Assembly (NCBI GenBank): GCA_030428205.1
Contig: JAUIBK010000001.1
Location: 1-64,000 of the forward strand
Direction of reading: 5' to 3'
DNA: 64,000 nt
Origin: a bacterium
GTDB lineage: Bacteria > Bdellovibrionota_C > UBA2361 > RFPC01
The notes under the pieces were generated by a model that did no database searches, was not told the origin of the DNA, and saw nothing but the letters and a program-made list of their open reading frames with translations. The first letter of the stretch is position 1. Each line of letters starts with the position of its first letter. This document shows positions 7,775 to 16,421 of the stretch, piece by piece. The position numbers and the translations under genes are program-made.

Positions 7775-7956
7775 TTAATAATCACATTTGTAAACACAAG
7801 ACCACCTAAGAATTTCACACCAAACCTTATTTTTTGCAACAGATAATGGTTATGATCTGGTATGGAGTGCTCCTTTGATCGTTTTCTTACACTTTCATAG
7901 CAACTTTTCGTTTTGAGTAACGAAGAGTGGGTAGGACTTGTCGTGAGCGTAGTCGA

Positions 7957-8244
7957 ATGAAGTATGTGTATATAATTGAAAGTTTAAAAAGACCTGGCGA
8001 TCGCTATATTGGATCTACTTCGGATCTTAAAAGGAGATTGAGAGAGCATAATCGAGGGGATTGTATTCATACGTCCCTGCGAAGACCCTGGAGGTTGGTT
8101 CATAGGGAAGAGTATGGATGTAATGCAAAAGCAATTCGCCGTGAAAAACAGATTAAGCGATGGAGTCGAGCTAAGAAAGAGGCGCTTATTGAAGGTGATA
8201 TGGAAGAGTTGAAGAGGCTGAGTAGGCGTCGGGTGAGAACTTGA
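7957..8244 (+). CDS. GIY-YIG nuclease-domain protein
   Basis: The 95-residue single-domain GIY-YIG protein begins MKYVYIIES and has RYIGST, the conserved Arg in LKRRLREHN and the Glu of AIRREKQIKRW, all expected for the UvrC/URI-type nuclease fold. The ATG at 7957 puts the GIY strand at the normal N-terminal position; the frame is open further upstream but lacks homologous sequence. The text just before it and the hairpin after it carry related GAGCG...GTCGAATG sequence, so the gene seems to travel inside a palindromic repeat unit. Cellular substrate is unknown. Confidence 0.85.
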   Translation: MKYVYIIESLKRPGDRYIGSTSDLKRRLREHNRGDCIHTSLRRPWRLVHREEYGCNAKAIRREKQIKRWSRAKKEALIEGDMEELKRLSRRRVRT

Positions 8245-8254
8245 AGGGAGCCCC

Positions 8255-8340
8255 TTCGACTCGCTACCGCTCGCTCAGGGTCCATTCGTCTCGGGCAAGA
8301 ATGGCCTGCCATGAGCGAGGGCCTTTAGGCCCGAGTCGAA
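8255..8340. repeat. Palindromic repeat between the GIY-YIG gene and ssrA
   Basis: Nested inverted repeats: TTCGACTCG (8255-8263) with CGAGTCGAA (8332-8340), CGCTCA (8272-8277) with TGAGCG (8312-8317), and CCATTC (8282-8287) with GAATGG (8299-8304). The right arm ends one base before the encoded 3' end of tmRNA, so in the minus direction it is placed to end the ssrA transcript. The motif GTCGAATG recurs just upstream of the GIY-YIG start at 7953. Confidence 0.6.
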
Positions 8341-8723
8341 TGGAGGTGGCGGGAATCGAACCCGCGTCCGAGAAACCTTAGTAATAGCTTTCTACACGCT
8401 TAGTAACAGTACAAGTTAACAGCAAGTACTCCCCGTTACCGGATTACCTACTGCGAGTCTTTAAAGTTTCGAAGCGCGTGCCAAAGACAAAACATACGCC
8501 CTAGTCTACTAAGGGAACCCTAACAAAGTCGTAGACAATCTCTGTTAGAGCCGACCTGGCACCGAAGTGGCAGGTCTATTGATTATGCAGCCATAGCCAT
8601 AGGCTGAGCTGCGTAGTCATTATTGTTTGCATTTATAGCGTTGCGGTTTTTTAAAGAGGCCAACCGCGTCCTCTGCGTGCTTACTACTACCTCGACGAAT
8701 CCCGTCGAAACCAGTACACCCCC
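8341..8723 (-). ncRNA. ssrA: One-piece tmRNA
   Basis: On the minus strand the RNA runs from GGGGGTG at 8723 to CACCTCCA at 8341. The two ends pair as a 7-bp acceptor stem with one G-U pair. After the 5' end comes GGTTTCGACGGG, and before the 3' end the T-arm CGGACGCGGGTTCGATTCCCG, both diagnostic. The tag reading frame at 8630-8583 encodes ANNNDYAAQPMAMAA followed by TAA, 15 residues with the usual hydrophobic Ala-Ala end. The terminal CCA is not encoded and must be added after transcription. tmRNA rescues stalled ribosomes together with SmpB. Confidence 0.95.
8583..8630 (-). other. tmRNA proteolysis-tag reading frame
   Basis: The resume codon GCA is followed by codons giving ANNNDYAAQPMAMAA and TAA. 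The tag is longer than the 11-residue Escherichia coli tag and contains a Pro-Met-Ala-Met stretch before the final Ala-Ala, the end recognised by ClpXP in known systems. Confidence 0.85.
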
Positions 8724-9036
8724 CGAAACTTTGATGGTTTCCAGAGTGTTGATTAAACCCAAACACTTCGCAAACCACAGAATGGAGAGCCTGTCCCCCG
8801 TAGCCTTGGCTAAGGGGGATACCCCCCCCCCCGAAAGTTCGAGAGCTTGGGGTAGTCCCTTATTATAACCACTCTACTTGAGATTTACGATGCTACTTGG
8901 AGAAGATTTGATTGCCTCTCTTCTTCTCTCGCTATTTCAGGAGGTTAGAAGGGACGGTTCTTGTATTAGCTTTAGAATCAAGAGCCCTTTATACTACCTC
9001 ATCTGTAACCAGTCATTAGGGGTTAGCTGTTTCTCT
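8724..9036. other. Intergenic region with GC hairpin and C11 tract
   Basis: No gene seen. A near-perfect 12-bp hairpin lies at 8794-8819 (TCCCCC-G-TAGCC, TT loop, GGCTA-A-GGGGGA), followed two bases later by a run of 11 C at 8822-8832. Promoters for ssrA (minus) and the DUF218 gene (plus) should lie here, but I see no convincing -35/-10 pair. Confidence 0.5.
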
Positions 9037-9708
9037 ATGTTTCGTGAGTTACCTGTCGAGGCCGCAATACAACATATGGTCGTTGTGCTCGGCTCGGAGA
9101 ATTATGAATGTGGCGCTCTGTCGCCGATGGCTCAAGCAAGGTGTGACGGCGCCCTTGCCCTGTGTGAGCAACTCGAGAATCCAATTCTTATTACCACAGG
9201 TGGATTTGGACACCATTTTAATCCAACTGAGATTCCCCACGCTGAACATCTCAAGAAGTACCTCCGTGAGAATCAATCTCCAGATGCGCCAATAACAGTT
9301 TTTCCTTTTACTGAGTGTTCTAATACCGTTGAAGATCTTGAAGCGTTTCGAACGGCTTTTGCAGGCGTGACACACCACTTCTCAGATATTGAAGCTGTTC
9401 ATGTTGTTACCTCAGATTTTCATGCGGTCAGGGTAGGGCTGATATTACGAACAGAACTCTTTGAGAGTATTCCGGCACGAGTGCTTCAAGTCCCGACCCC
9501 TTGGAATGAGCTTAGCCCAGAGAAGAGAGAAGCTCTCTTTGCACATGAGGAGCGAGCATGTGATAGGTTGATAAACCAAGGTGGAGTATCCATTAATGGC
9601 AAGGTGTCTCAATTTCGACCTTCACCGTTTGTACCAAGCCCTTTGCCATTATACGAAGAAGTTGCTCACCGAGATCCCGGTGGTCCCTCTATTCAGCCGA
9701 ATGTGTAG
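9037..9708 (+). CDS. DUF218 (YdcF/SanA-like) protein
   Basis: A 223-residue protein with the DUF218 pattern: HMVVVLGSENYECGALSP at the N-terminus, ILITTGG, a central SNTVEDLEAF and VHVVTSDFHAVR. The family is linked to envelope polysaccharide metabolism and vancomycin sensitivity (SanA, ElyC), but many members lack a known reaction. This copy has no transmembrane anchor if it starts at MFRELPVE (9037). The frame is open upstream to 8878, but that part has no family similarity. It converges on the next gene with three bases between stops. Confidence 0.75.
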   Translation: MFRELPVEAAIQHMVVVLGSENYECGALSPMAQARCDGALALCEQLENPILITTGGFGHHFNPTEIPHAEHLKKYLRENQSPDAPITVFPFTECSNTVEDLEAFRTAFAGVTHHFSDIEAVHVVTSDFHAVRVGLILRTELFESIPARVLQVPTPWNELSPEKREALFAHEERACDRLINQGGVSINGKVSQFRPSPFVPSPLPLYEEVAHRDPGGPSIQPNV

Positions 9709-9711
9709 CTC

Positions 9712-10239
9712 TTAAGATGTCGCACTTGAAGTGTGACTTTCTGGTGAGAGCGCGAGAATTCGGTCCATTCCCTCTTGGAACCTTGCATGTGCACCGTCAA
9801 GATCTTCGCTTTCAGCGTGTACGACAAACCTCACTAAGCTATCAAGCCCGTAGTCAAACGACAGTGTTGCATCAATTAGCGTTGAAGCTATGTGAATTTC
9901 TGTTTCCTCGCCTCTTTGTTGTGCATGATGAAGTGTCTCCTGGCTCATAATGTGTGCATGCTTAATATCATTTTGTGCCATGACAAGAGCTGGCGTCAGG
10001 CATTCGGGTTGCCCCCGCTTTGCGTAGGTAAGCGCTTGATTGAGTCCCATGACGAGCACTCTTAAAAATGGGGCAGCCTGAATATCTTGAGCGTGTATAT
10101 GATTGAGAGTCTCCCGAACCTCTTGGAGAAGTCCTTCCCATTGAGGATCGTCTCTTTCAGATGAGAACGTAGCATCTTCAAGAATATCAGTAGAAGGTGA
10201 GGAGAGATCAGGAGTATGTGAGGCAAGACGTAAAGTCAT
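9712..10239 (-). CDS. Hypothetical helical protein
   Basis: 175 residues, not recognised. Mostly helix-forming with many His and Gln, no signal peptide, no transmembrane segment. The ATG at 10239 (MTLRLASHT) is chosen because AAGGG lies eight bases before it; the frame extends to 10275 but that part overlaps this Shine-Dalgarno. It stands alone between a convergent DUF218 gene and a divergent lipoprotein gene. Confidence 0.6.
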   Translation of the reverse strand: MTLRLASHTPDLSSPSTDILEDATFSSERDDPQWEGLLQEVRETLNHIHAQDIQAAPFLRVLVMGLNQALTYAKRGQPECLTPALVMAQNDIKHAHIMSQETLHHAQQRGEETEIHIASTLIDATLSFDYGLDSLVRFVVHAESEDLDGAHARFQEGMDRILALSPESHTSSATS

Positions 10240-10555
10240 ACAAGAACCCTTAAGCATGAAACCAATGTACGGCACTGCATCAAGTGATCAGTACCAATCC
10301 TCAATTCTGCAAAGAAGAAATACGACACCTCGTTTAAGCAGAACCGTAAAAACCAACTCCATTGTACCTCAAAGAGGGCTTGTTACGAAGCATTTTTTTT
10401 GGCGCTTTTCTCATATTTTCAGGCGGTTATAGGCCTAGGTCTCCTTATGTGGCTTACCCCCGAGAAATGTGTATAACGAATATGTGGTTTGAAATCGTAG
10501 GGAAAGACGTCACCTTTTGCTTGGTGCTCGTCTTATATTGAAGGACATCCCTACG
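10240..10555. other. Intergenic region, divergent promoters expected
   Basis: About 316 bases without a gene or long inverted repeat. It must carry promoters for the divergent 9712-10239 and 10556-11380 genes; only weak TATATT-like elements (for example 10533-10538) can be pointed to. Confidence 0.4.
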
Positions 10556-11380
10556 ATGCAAAACAAGATCGCCACACTTCTCACTGGTGCGCTTCTGCTT
10601 GGTAGCTGTAAAGAGAAAGCCTCTGATTCAACAGCTCAAGTTCAAGATCCACTTGATCAACTAAACACTCCACAGCTGGTCGACATGAATCTCAGTGACG
10701 TTGCTCTTGAAAAAGCCGCTGCTCAAAGCGTTGGATATCGTGCAATGGCCAAAGATTTAAACTCTCAACTTGCTCGAGACGGAGTGGTTGTACTTGATGA
10801 GTATCAATCGCGCCTGATCGATGATTTTTTCTGCCACGGTGCAGACCGAAACATTTCGTTTGGAGATACCGGTGAAGCAGTTGCTATCATTCAAGCGCTC
10901 AGTAAGGCAGCAGGATACGAGGTCGATATTGATGGGATCTATCTCGAGGGGCTACGCGCTGAGATGTCTCACATTCAAAGAGATCATGTTGGTCGCATTA
11001 CGTCGGATGGAAATTGCTCGTTTCGAACTGTAGCAGGATTATTAAGCGCTCTTCCGGCAAATAGCGTCCAGTTTGCCTACGAAGCAAGACAGTTTCGCCA
11101 CGAAGAAGCACACGCGCTATTGCGCTACGTTGCTCAAGGTGACTTTTACCGTGCCAGAGAGAATGTGGATGAAGACGCTGCGATGCAGCACGTTCTTAAG
11201 ACTCTAGGATTTTATACTGAAAAGCTCGATGGGGTTTGGGGAGCAAGCTCTGAAGAAGCTATGCACGCCTTTCAAAGAGAACAAGGTCTCTCCGTGGATG
11301 GAAATATTAGTGCCAAGACAGTACGACTCCTCCTCGCTCAGTACTATATGACTGGATACACTGGTGAGCGAAACGATTAG
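10556..11380 (+). CDS. Lipoprotein with two peptidoglycan-binding domains
   Basis: The 274-residue product starts MQNKIATLLTGALLLGSC, a short signal peptide with lipobox LLGSC, so it should be a lipoprotein. Two PG_binding_1-like units are visible: residues 90-160 (GDTGEAVAIIQ) and a clearer one at about 215-265 (VLKTLGFYTEKLDGVWG followed by AFQREQGLSVDG). No catalytic domain is attached, so it is likely a structural or regulatory wall-binding protein. AAGGA precedes the ATG. Its last four bases overlap the convergent trmJ stop. Confidence 0.8.
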   Translation: MQNKIATLLTGALLLGSCKEKASDSTAQVQDPLDQLNTPQLVDMNLSDVALEKAAAQSVGYRAMAKDLNSQLARDGVVVLDEYQSRLIDDFFCHGADRNISFGDTGEAVAIIQALSKAAGYEVDIDGIYLEGLRAEMSHIQRDHVGRITSDGNCSFRTVAGLLSALPANSVQFAYEARQFRHEEAHALLRYVAQGDFYRARENVDEDAAMQHVLKTLGFYTEKLDGVWGASSEEAMHAFQREQGLSVDGNISAKTVRLLLAQYYMTGYTGERND

Positions 11381-12120
11381 GAAATTCTTTCAAGAAGCTT
11401 TTTCGCTATTCCGAGCATGATGTGCATCTCACGTTCATTTGCTTGAGTGCGTCTTACGAGGCGGGAAATAAGTTCTGGAAGGTGCGCAGGGGTGGCCTCT
11501 GAATAAAACTGTGAGTGCTTTGCAAGCTCGTGTACAAATGAACAGAGCACTTCAAAGTCTTTTCCCGTTGCATACGATTCTTCTTCTACGGAAAGCTCAA
11601 CAGGAGTTTGTGTCAATTCATAAAGTACAAGCAGTACTGCTTGTGCGAGATTGAGCGACGGATTGCTCTGATCAGTTGCAATACGTACAAGAAGCCTGCA
11701 GTACGGAATGTCTTCGTTGGTAAGGCCGGTGTCTTCAGGCCCAAAGATAAGGGCTGTTTTTGGATAGTGTTTTAGTCCTTGAAGTCGACTCGTCCATTCT
11801 CCGAGCAGAATATGCTCAGATCGGTTTTTGCCATATGACGAGGTAAACCCAATTGAATCGCTCACATCTAAAAGAGCTTTTTCTAAAGATGAGTGAATGG
11901 TCACTTGAGAGAGAATCTCAGTAGCCCAACAAGCTGTGGTTGCTGCTTCGTTATGCTCGTATCGATGAGGAGCGACAAGATGAAGGTGAGAGAATCCGAA
12001 GTTTTGCATCGCACGAGCGACGGCTCCAATATTGGCATTCGTACGCGGTCTGACAAGCACGACATGAAAGGAATCGCCAAGTGGATGGGGAGGAAGATGG
12101 TGATTATTCTCTTTTTTCAT
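11377..12120 (-). CDS. trmJ: TrmJ-family RNA 2'-O-methyltransferase (SpoU/SPOUT)
   Basis: A 247-residue SPOUT methyltransferase with VLVRPRTNANIGAVARAM (motif 1), LIFGPEDTGLTN (motif 2) and NPSLNLAQAVLLVLYEL (motif 3), forming the trefoil knot and SAM site. The order and the C-terminal helical extension match TrmJ, which methylates the ribose at tRNA position 32. A related rRNA-specific member cannot be excluded. It is convergent with the lipoprotein gene and divergent from the gene at 12259. Confidence 0.85.
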   Translation of the reverse strand: MKKENNHHLPPHPLGDSFHVVLVRPRTNANIGAVARAMQNFGFSHLHLVAPHRYEHNEAATTACWATEILSQVTIHSSLEKALLDVSDSIGFTSSYGKNRSEHILLGEWTSRLQGLKHYPKTALIFGPEDTGLTNEDIPYCRLLVRIATDQSNPSLNLAQAVLLVLYELTQTPVELSVEEESYATGKDFEVLCSFVHELAKHSQFYSEATPAHLPELISRLVRRTQANEREMHIMLGIAKKLLERIS

Positions 12121-12258
12121 AGGGTTGGGGGCATTGTAAGCAAAGACAGGGAAGAAAGCGATAGGGAGAGAGCGCTTGGAGGAAACTTGGCCATTTTCAT
12201 GACTAGCTCCCCAGAGCTGTTATAATTCTCCTTCATTACGACGTTTGCTGGGGAGCAC

Positions 12259-14532
12259 ATGACTATTATTCGGGCACACGGATCCTCCGTATATAGCTTA
12301 GATCTCAATGCGCTCCAGATGGGAAAGCAGGAGGCAACCTCAAAGTATTCTGCAGCTACGATGCTAGAAGCAGCCGCTGAGCTTGAACAGGAAGGTTGCC
12401 GCGATACTCTTCGAGATAAGATTCAGAAGATTTACTTCGAACCAAAGTTTCTTGATGAGTATAAGCAGATTCTTGATGACTTGGATGCTCTCGCTGACTG
12501 GCCCCCAACTGAACTTTGTCACGCTCTGTATGTTGGTGGTTTTCGTTTACCAGGGGATCTCGCTTGTGTTACTGAGGGTATCGAGCGTTACGGAAGAGAC
12601 TTCTTTTCCATCGCTATAGTATTAGAAGAGCAGTATGTCGAGGCGGAGCCTCAGCTAAGAAGCAAATACCTGACGCTCAGAGAATCGGCCCCGTTGAATG
12701 ATTTCGTCATTCGCGAAGTGCCTCCTCATCTTTTACGAGACTCCCTTGATGATGTTGCTGTTGTCTTTAAAGACCTGGGGGCAGCTGCCGAAGGGCTCTT
12801 TTATCGCTACAACACCACTACGCTACAAATCTACGAGGCGAGAGCTCCTGAACTTCGAGCACTGAAGGAGTTCGTAGGAGTGCACGCCAAGCAAGTATTT
12901 ATGAACTTGCCAAGTGATCTGTTTGTGAACCATCCAGAGAAGATTCTTCGTGTAGCACAACGCCTCCACAAAGCTGGGCTTTCTGAAGCCCTTCCTGCGG
13001 TGATCTCTCGAATGGAAGATTTTCATCGTACATCGATTAGGTTAGATGGCCTAGGGCGGAGCCCGAACAAGTCAGCATATGGGGATGTTTCTGAGGACAC
13101 GTTTATAAAAAGTCTCGAGGAACATTGGAATTACTATTCTCGAGTGTTTGCCATCTTTATTGCAGATGAGAAGATCGATTCTCTTGGTACTTTTCTCAGT
13201 GACTTAGAGCCCGATTTGCTCGATGAATTTCCACTCGTTGTTCATCGAGTTACTTCGATTCTTGGTTCGAGAATTGGTAGAACATTTTCAGCTATTCCCC
13301 GTGAAATGTTCAAGGAGCATCCTGATATTCTCGAGGCTTTATGCAGAGAAAAAATGTCTGGTCCCAGAGAATATTTCCTTGAGATTCCATTTAGACTTAT
13401 TCTTGAATATCCAGACTTTTCTCGATCGCTTTTAGAGGTGACAGATTCACAGGTTTTTCGGTATCTCTCACGAGAGCTCATAGACAATGAGGATCAGTCT
13501 ATTCAGTTCTTAGCCCAGGAGTATGGAGAACATACATGGGGAATCTTTGCTGCATTCGGAGAGAATGTTTTTATTTTAGAACCACTCTATGTCGATACGC
13601 TACAACGTTTATCTGGTCTTCTCGGTTCAGACTTTGGAAGGTTTCTGAGTTGTGTTCCTCGGCATGCCTGGTCTTCAACTGGAATGCGATTTGCCGAAGT
13701 TTTTGAGGAAGCCGCCTCAAGAATGTATGAGTGTTGCCCTCGTTTTTTCGATCTTGTTTCAGAAGATGATGAGTGTCTGACTCTCAATAGAGAAATCTTT
13801 GGGATCCGCCACTTCTATCGTTATGGATTTCAAGCTGAAGATGAATTTTTATTAAGCCCCTCAGATGATGTTGCGTTAGGTTCCCGACGACCTCTCATCC
13901 AAAATATCGAAAATCTTGACCCGAATGTACGAAGCGATTTGCCCCTGGCTGTTGTCTGCTCTCCGCGCTCTGATCACAATGGAGCTTTTAGAAGTTTGAA
14001 GCATTGGGAGGAGCTTACTACACATAAGGTTTTTATGTTTGAAGTTGATCACAGAGAGCAGATTACCGAGGCGCTTGAGTTTGTGACTTCTCTTCATGGA
14101 AATGCTCAAGATGGTGCACTGAAGCGTAAGGTCGACCTTTTTGTTATCGGAGCACACTCGAACTGGGGAGGCATGTTTCCTGGTGAAGAGCAAAGCACAA
14201 CGTGTTCCTCGTCTACCCTCCGCCATCGAACTTCAGAACGATCTCTTACGCTTAAAGACCGGAGATGTTTTCAACACTGGTCCTCTCTCATTGCTCAAGA
14301 TGCAACGGTCTTGCTGAGTGGGTGTTCAGTGGCGCGTGGTGGTTACGGTGAGGAGAACATTTTCACCGCGATAGCAGATGAGATTCCACATGCAACTTTT
14401 TATGGTCTGAGGAGGCCAGGAAGAGCTATCCTATTTAAGGTGAACCATTTAACCGGTGCTTTTGAGGTCGCACCCGATGTACAGCCCTACAAGATCGCGG
14501 TTGCTCCGTCCAGCGTTAGCTCAGCTCAGTAG
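12259..14532 (+). CDS. Large protein with caspase/clan-CD-like C-terminal domain
   Basis: 757 residues, preceded by GGGGAG with good spacing, no signal peptide. Residues 1-540 are helical, with several segments of the form F.DLP..LF and IPREMF..HPDILE that look like degenerate repeats. The C-terminal 180 residues switch to an alpha/beta pattern: AVVCSPRSDHNGAF, then VDLFVIGAHSNWGG (His633), then ATVLLSGCSVARGGYGEEN (Cys689), then ATFYGLRR. A His at the end of one hydrophobic strand and a Cys at the end of the next is the catalytic layout of clan CD peptidases (caspases, C80, CHAT). I infer a protease domain controlled by the long N-terminal part. It is monocistronic, with no obvious substrate or sensor gene adjacent. 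Confidence 0.6.
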   Translation: MTIIRAHGSSVYSLDLNALQMGKQEATSKYSAATMLEAAAELEQEGCRDTLRDKIQKIYFEPKFLDEYKQILDDLDALADWPPTELCHALYVGGFRLPGDLACVTEGIERYGRDFFSIAIVLEEQYVEAEPQLRSKYLTLRESAPLNDFVIREVPPHLLRDSLDDVAVVFKDLGAAAEGLFYRYNTTTLQIYEARAPELRALKEFVGVHAKQVFMNLPSDLFVNHPEKILRVAQRLHKAGLSEALPAVISRMEDFHRTSIRLDGLGRSPNKSAYGDVSEDTFIKSLEEHWNYYSRVFAIFIADEKIDSLGTFLSDLEPDLLDEFPLVVHRVTSILGSRIGRTFSAIPREMFKEHPDILEALCREKMSGPREYFLEIPFRLILEYPDFSRSLLEVTDSQVFRYLSRELIDNEDQSIQFLAQEYGEHTWGIFAAFGENVFILEPLYVDTLQRLSGLLGSDFGRFLSCVPRHAWSSTGMRFAEVFEEAASRMYECCPRFFDLVSEDDECLTLNREIFGIRHFYRYGFQAEDEFLLSPSDDVALGSRRPLIQNIENLDPNVRSDLPLAVVCSPRSDHNGAFRSLKHWEELTTHKVFMFEVDHREQITEALEFVTSLHGNAQDGALKRKVDLFVIGAHSNWGGMFPGEEQSTTCSSSTLRHRTSERSLTLKDRRCFQHWSSLIAQDATVLLSGCSVARGGYGEENIFTAIADEIPHATFYGLRRPGRAILFKVNHLTGAFEVAPDVQPYKIAVAPSSVSSAQ

Positions 14533-14597
14533 ACCAAGCTGTTGTCTTGAGTATGGGGGTTCAGTACACCTCTCTGGGGGAACAACAAAACTCGTTG

Positions 14598-16298
14598 TTA
14601 AAGGAGAACTTTCTCTATCTCACGAAAGAGGTCTTCTCTCTTGATCGGTTTTGAGACATAACCGTCAAGCCCGACCGAAAGAAATTTCTCCTTATCGCCC
14701 TGCATAGCGTGAGCCGTGAGGGCAATAATTGGAATATGGGCGTCTTTTTCTTGTGAGCGAATCTCTTGAGTCGCTTGTTCTCCTCCCATTTTGGGCATCT
14801 GTATATCCATTAAGATGAGATCGAAGGATTGTTCATTCGCATATTGTACGGCTTGGAGACCGTCATCTACTACAGAAACTTCATGACCTGCTTTTTGAAG
14901 GATCTTCGCAATGAGTCGTTGGTTGACTACGTTGTCTTCAGCGACAAGGATATGCAATTTTCGAGTAAGCTGTTCTTCAACTCGTACAGTAGCCCGTAGC
15001 TGCTCTTCTTTCTCGGTCGTGGGGAGAAGATTTGCCGTGAATTGCATTGCCGTGCCCAGTCCTGGTTGGCTTCTTACCGATATCTCGCCTCCCATAAGGC
15101 CTACAAGGTTTGCGGCTATCGTGAGTCCAAGACCTGTTCCGCCATATTTTCGTGTGGTAGTGGAATCAGCTTGAGTAAAAGCATCAAAAACTGCTTTTTG
15201 GTTTTCTTCTGAGATGCCGATCCCTGTATCAGTAACGATAAAACGGAGAGTAAGCGCCTCTGATTGAGATTCTTCATTTATGATGTTGAGGGAGATTGAG
15301 CCGTTTTCAGGGGTAAACTTAATAGCGTTTCCGATGAGATTGATTAGTATTTGTTGTAAACGGTGCGGATCTCCTATCACTGAGTGAGGGACACCAGAGG
15401 CGAGATTTGAAACGAAGGTAATGTTCTTTTTTTCAATATGGATACTGAGGACCCGCTCAAGTTGCTCTATAAGCTCTTGGAGAGAGAAGACCGTGGGTGC
15501 CAGTTCTAGCTTTCCTGCTTCAAACTTCGAGAGGTCAAGAATGTCGTTGATGATAGAGAGGAGAGAATTTGCTGAGTATTGAACAGTTTGAGCTAACTCT
15601 TTTTGCTCTTCATCAAGCTTGGTTTCAAGAAGGAGATCGGTCATTCCGATAACTCCATTCATCGGTGTTCTAATCTCATGGCTCATATTCGCTAAAAAAT
15701 CACCTCTTAACTTGACCAGTGCTTGGGCTTCTTCGGAGCTCTTTGTGAGGAGACGAAGCAACGTTAGTCGAAAGCTTGTGACGACAAACCCCATGAGACT
15801 GACAATGCTAATTGATACTATTGGTACCACTGGATTGACTTCAGGTGAGGAAACGAAAAACGATGTACAGGCTGTGACCGTTAGGATAGAGAGGAAATAG
15901 AGCGCAAGGTGTTGGGGCGTTCGAAAGATGATACTTACCGAAAACATCATAACGGTAAGTCCGAGGATAAAAAGCGTAGAGAGATTGTTTTTATAGAGGA
16001 GGTAAACAACAAAGATCGTTCCAATGTAAGCAACAGAATAAATAAACATCCACAGATGTTTTCTGAGTCTTTCGCTACGGTAAGAGAAGTAAACGAGTGC
16101 AAGGAGGGCACTTGCGAACGAGAATCGAAATGGCAAGTATACCTCTGCTGAGGGATCTTCGATAAGATATGTGATTCCCATCAGAGGAAAGAGCACTGAT
16201 CCTATGACGAGGATCAGACGGTGCGTTTGTAATTCTTGTCGCCGAATGTCCTCAGCTGTTTGTGGCTCTTTCATCGATGGTGCTAAGTTAATACACAT
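14598..16298 (-). CDS. Hybrid sensor histidine kinase
   Basis: 566 residues. A cluster of about six membrane helices occupies residues 25-190, then HisKA with FLANMSHEIRTPMNG (phospho-accepting His), an HATPase with LINLIGNAIKFTP, DTGIGI and GTGLGL, and a C-terminal receiver (residues 445-565) with AEDN, the phosphorylated Asp in LILMDIQMP and the Lys in SKPIK. There is no recognisable extracytoplasmic sensor, so a membrane signal is likely. Starts at 16298 or 16274 are equally possible; neither has a good Shine-Dalgarno. No partner regulator is next to it. Confidence 0.9.
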   Translation of the reverse strand: MCINLAPSMKEPQTAEDIRRQELQTHRLILVIGSVLFPLMGITYLIEDPSAEVYLPFRFSFASALLALVYFSYRSERLRKHLWMFIYSVAYIGTIFVVYLLYKNNLSTLFILGLTVMMFSVSIIFRTPQHLALYFLSILTVTACTSFFVSSPEVNPVVPIVSISIVSLMGFVVTSFRLTLLRLLTKSSEEAQALVKLRGDFLANMSHEIRTPMNGVIGMTDLLLETKLDEEQKELAQTVQYSANSLLSIINDILDLSKFEAGKLELAPTVFSLQELIEQLERVLSIHIEKKNITFVSNLASGVPHSVIGDPHRLQQILINLIGNAIKFTPENGSISLNIINEESQSEALTLRFIVTDTGIGISEENQKAVFDAFTQADSTTTRKYGGTGLGLTIAANLVGLMGGEISVRSQPGLGTAMQFTANLLPTTEKEEQLRATVRVEEQLTRKLHILVAEDNVVNQRLIAKILQKAGHEVSVVDDGLQAVQYANEQSFDLILMDIQMPKMGGEQATQEIRSQEKDAHIPIIALTAHAMQGDKEKFLSVGLDGYVSKPIKREDLFREIEKVLL

Positions 16299-16370
16299 AC
16301 GAGCGCAATCCCTCTTGGCAGAAGGAGAAAGCGGTCACTGTAGATTTAGATGCTTTCTCTTTGGCAAACA

Positions 16371-16394
16371 TCTCAGAAAAGAAAGGTTCTGAGA
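16371..16394. terminator. Weak hairpin after DUF1501
   Basis: An 8-bp perfect stem, TCTCAGAA and TTCTGAGA, with an 8-base loop, lies between the DUF1501 stop (16422) and the kinase gene. No T-run follows in the minus direction, so it may only be an RNA-end stabiliser. Confidence 0.3.
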
Positions 16395-16421
16395 AATGCA
16401 AACGTCTGTGTTCTTAGGTGC

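Noticed and set aside
8341..8723. Two-piece (permuted) tmRNA
   Set aside because: 5' GGGGGTG and 3' CACCTCC ends pair across one continuous RNA in normal order.
8623..8868. 81-codon plus-strand ORF beside ssrA
   Set aside because: It runs antisense through the tmRNA 5' part and the C11 tract; sequence has no protein-like pattern.
9049..9378. 109-codon minus-strand ORF
   Set aside because: Antisense shadow of the DUF218 gene.
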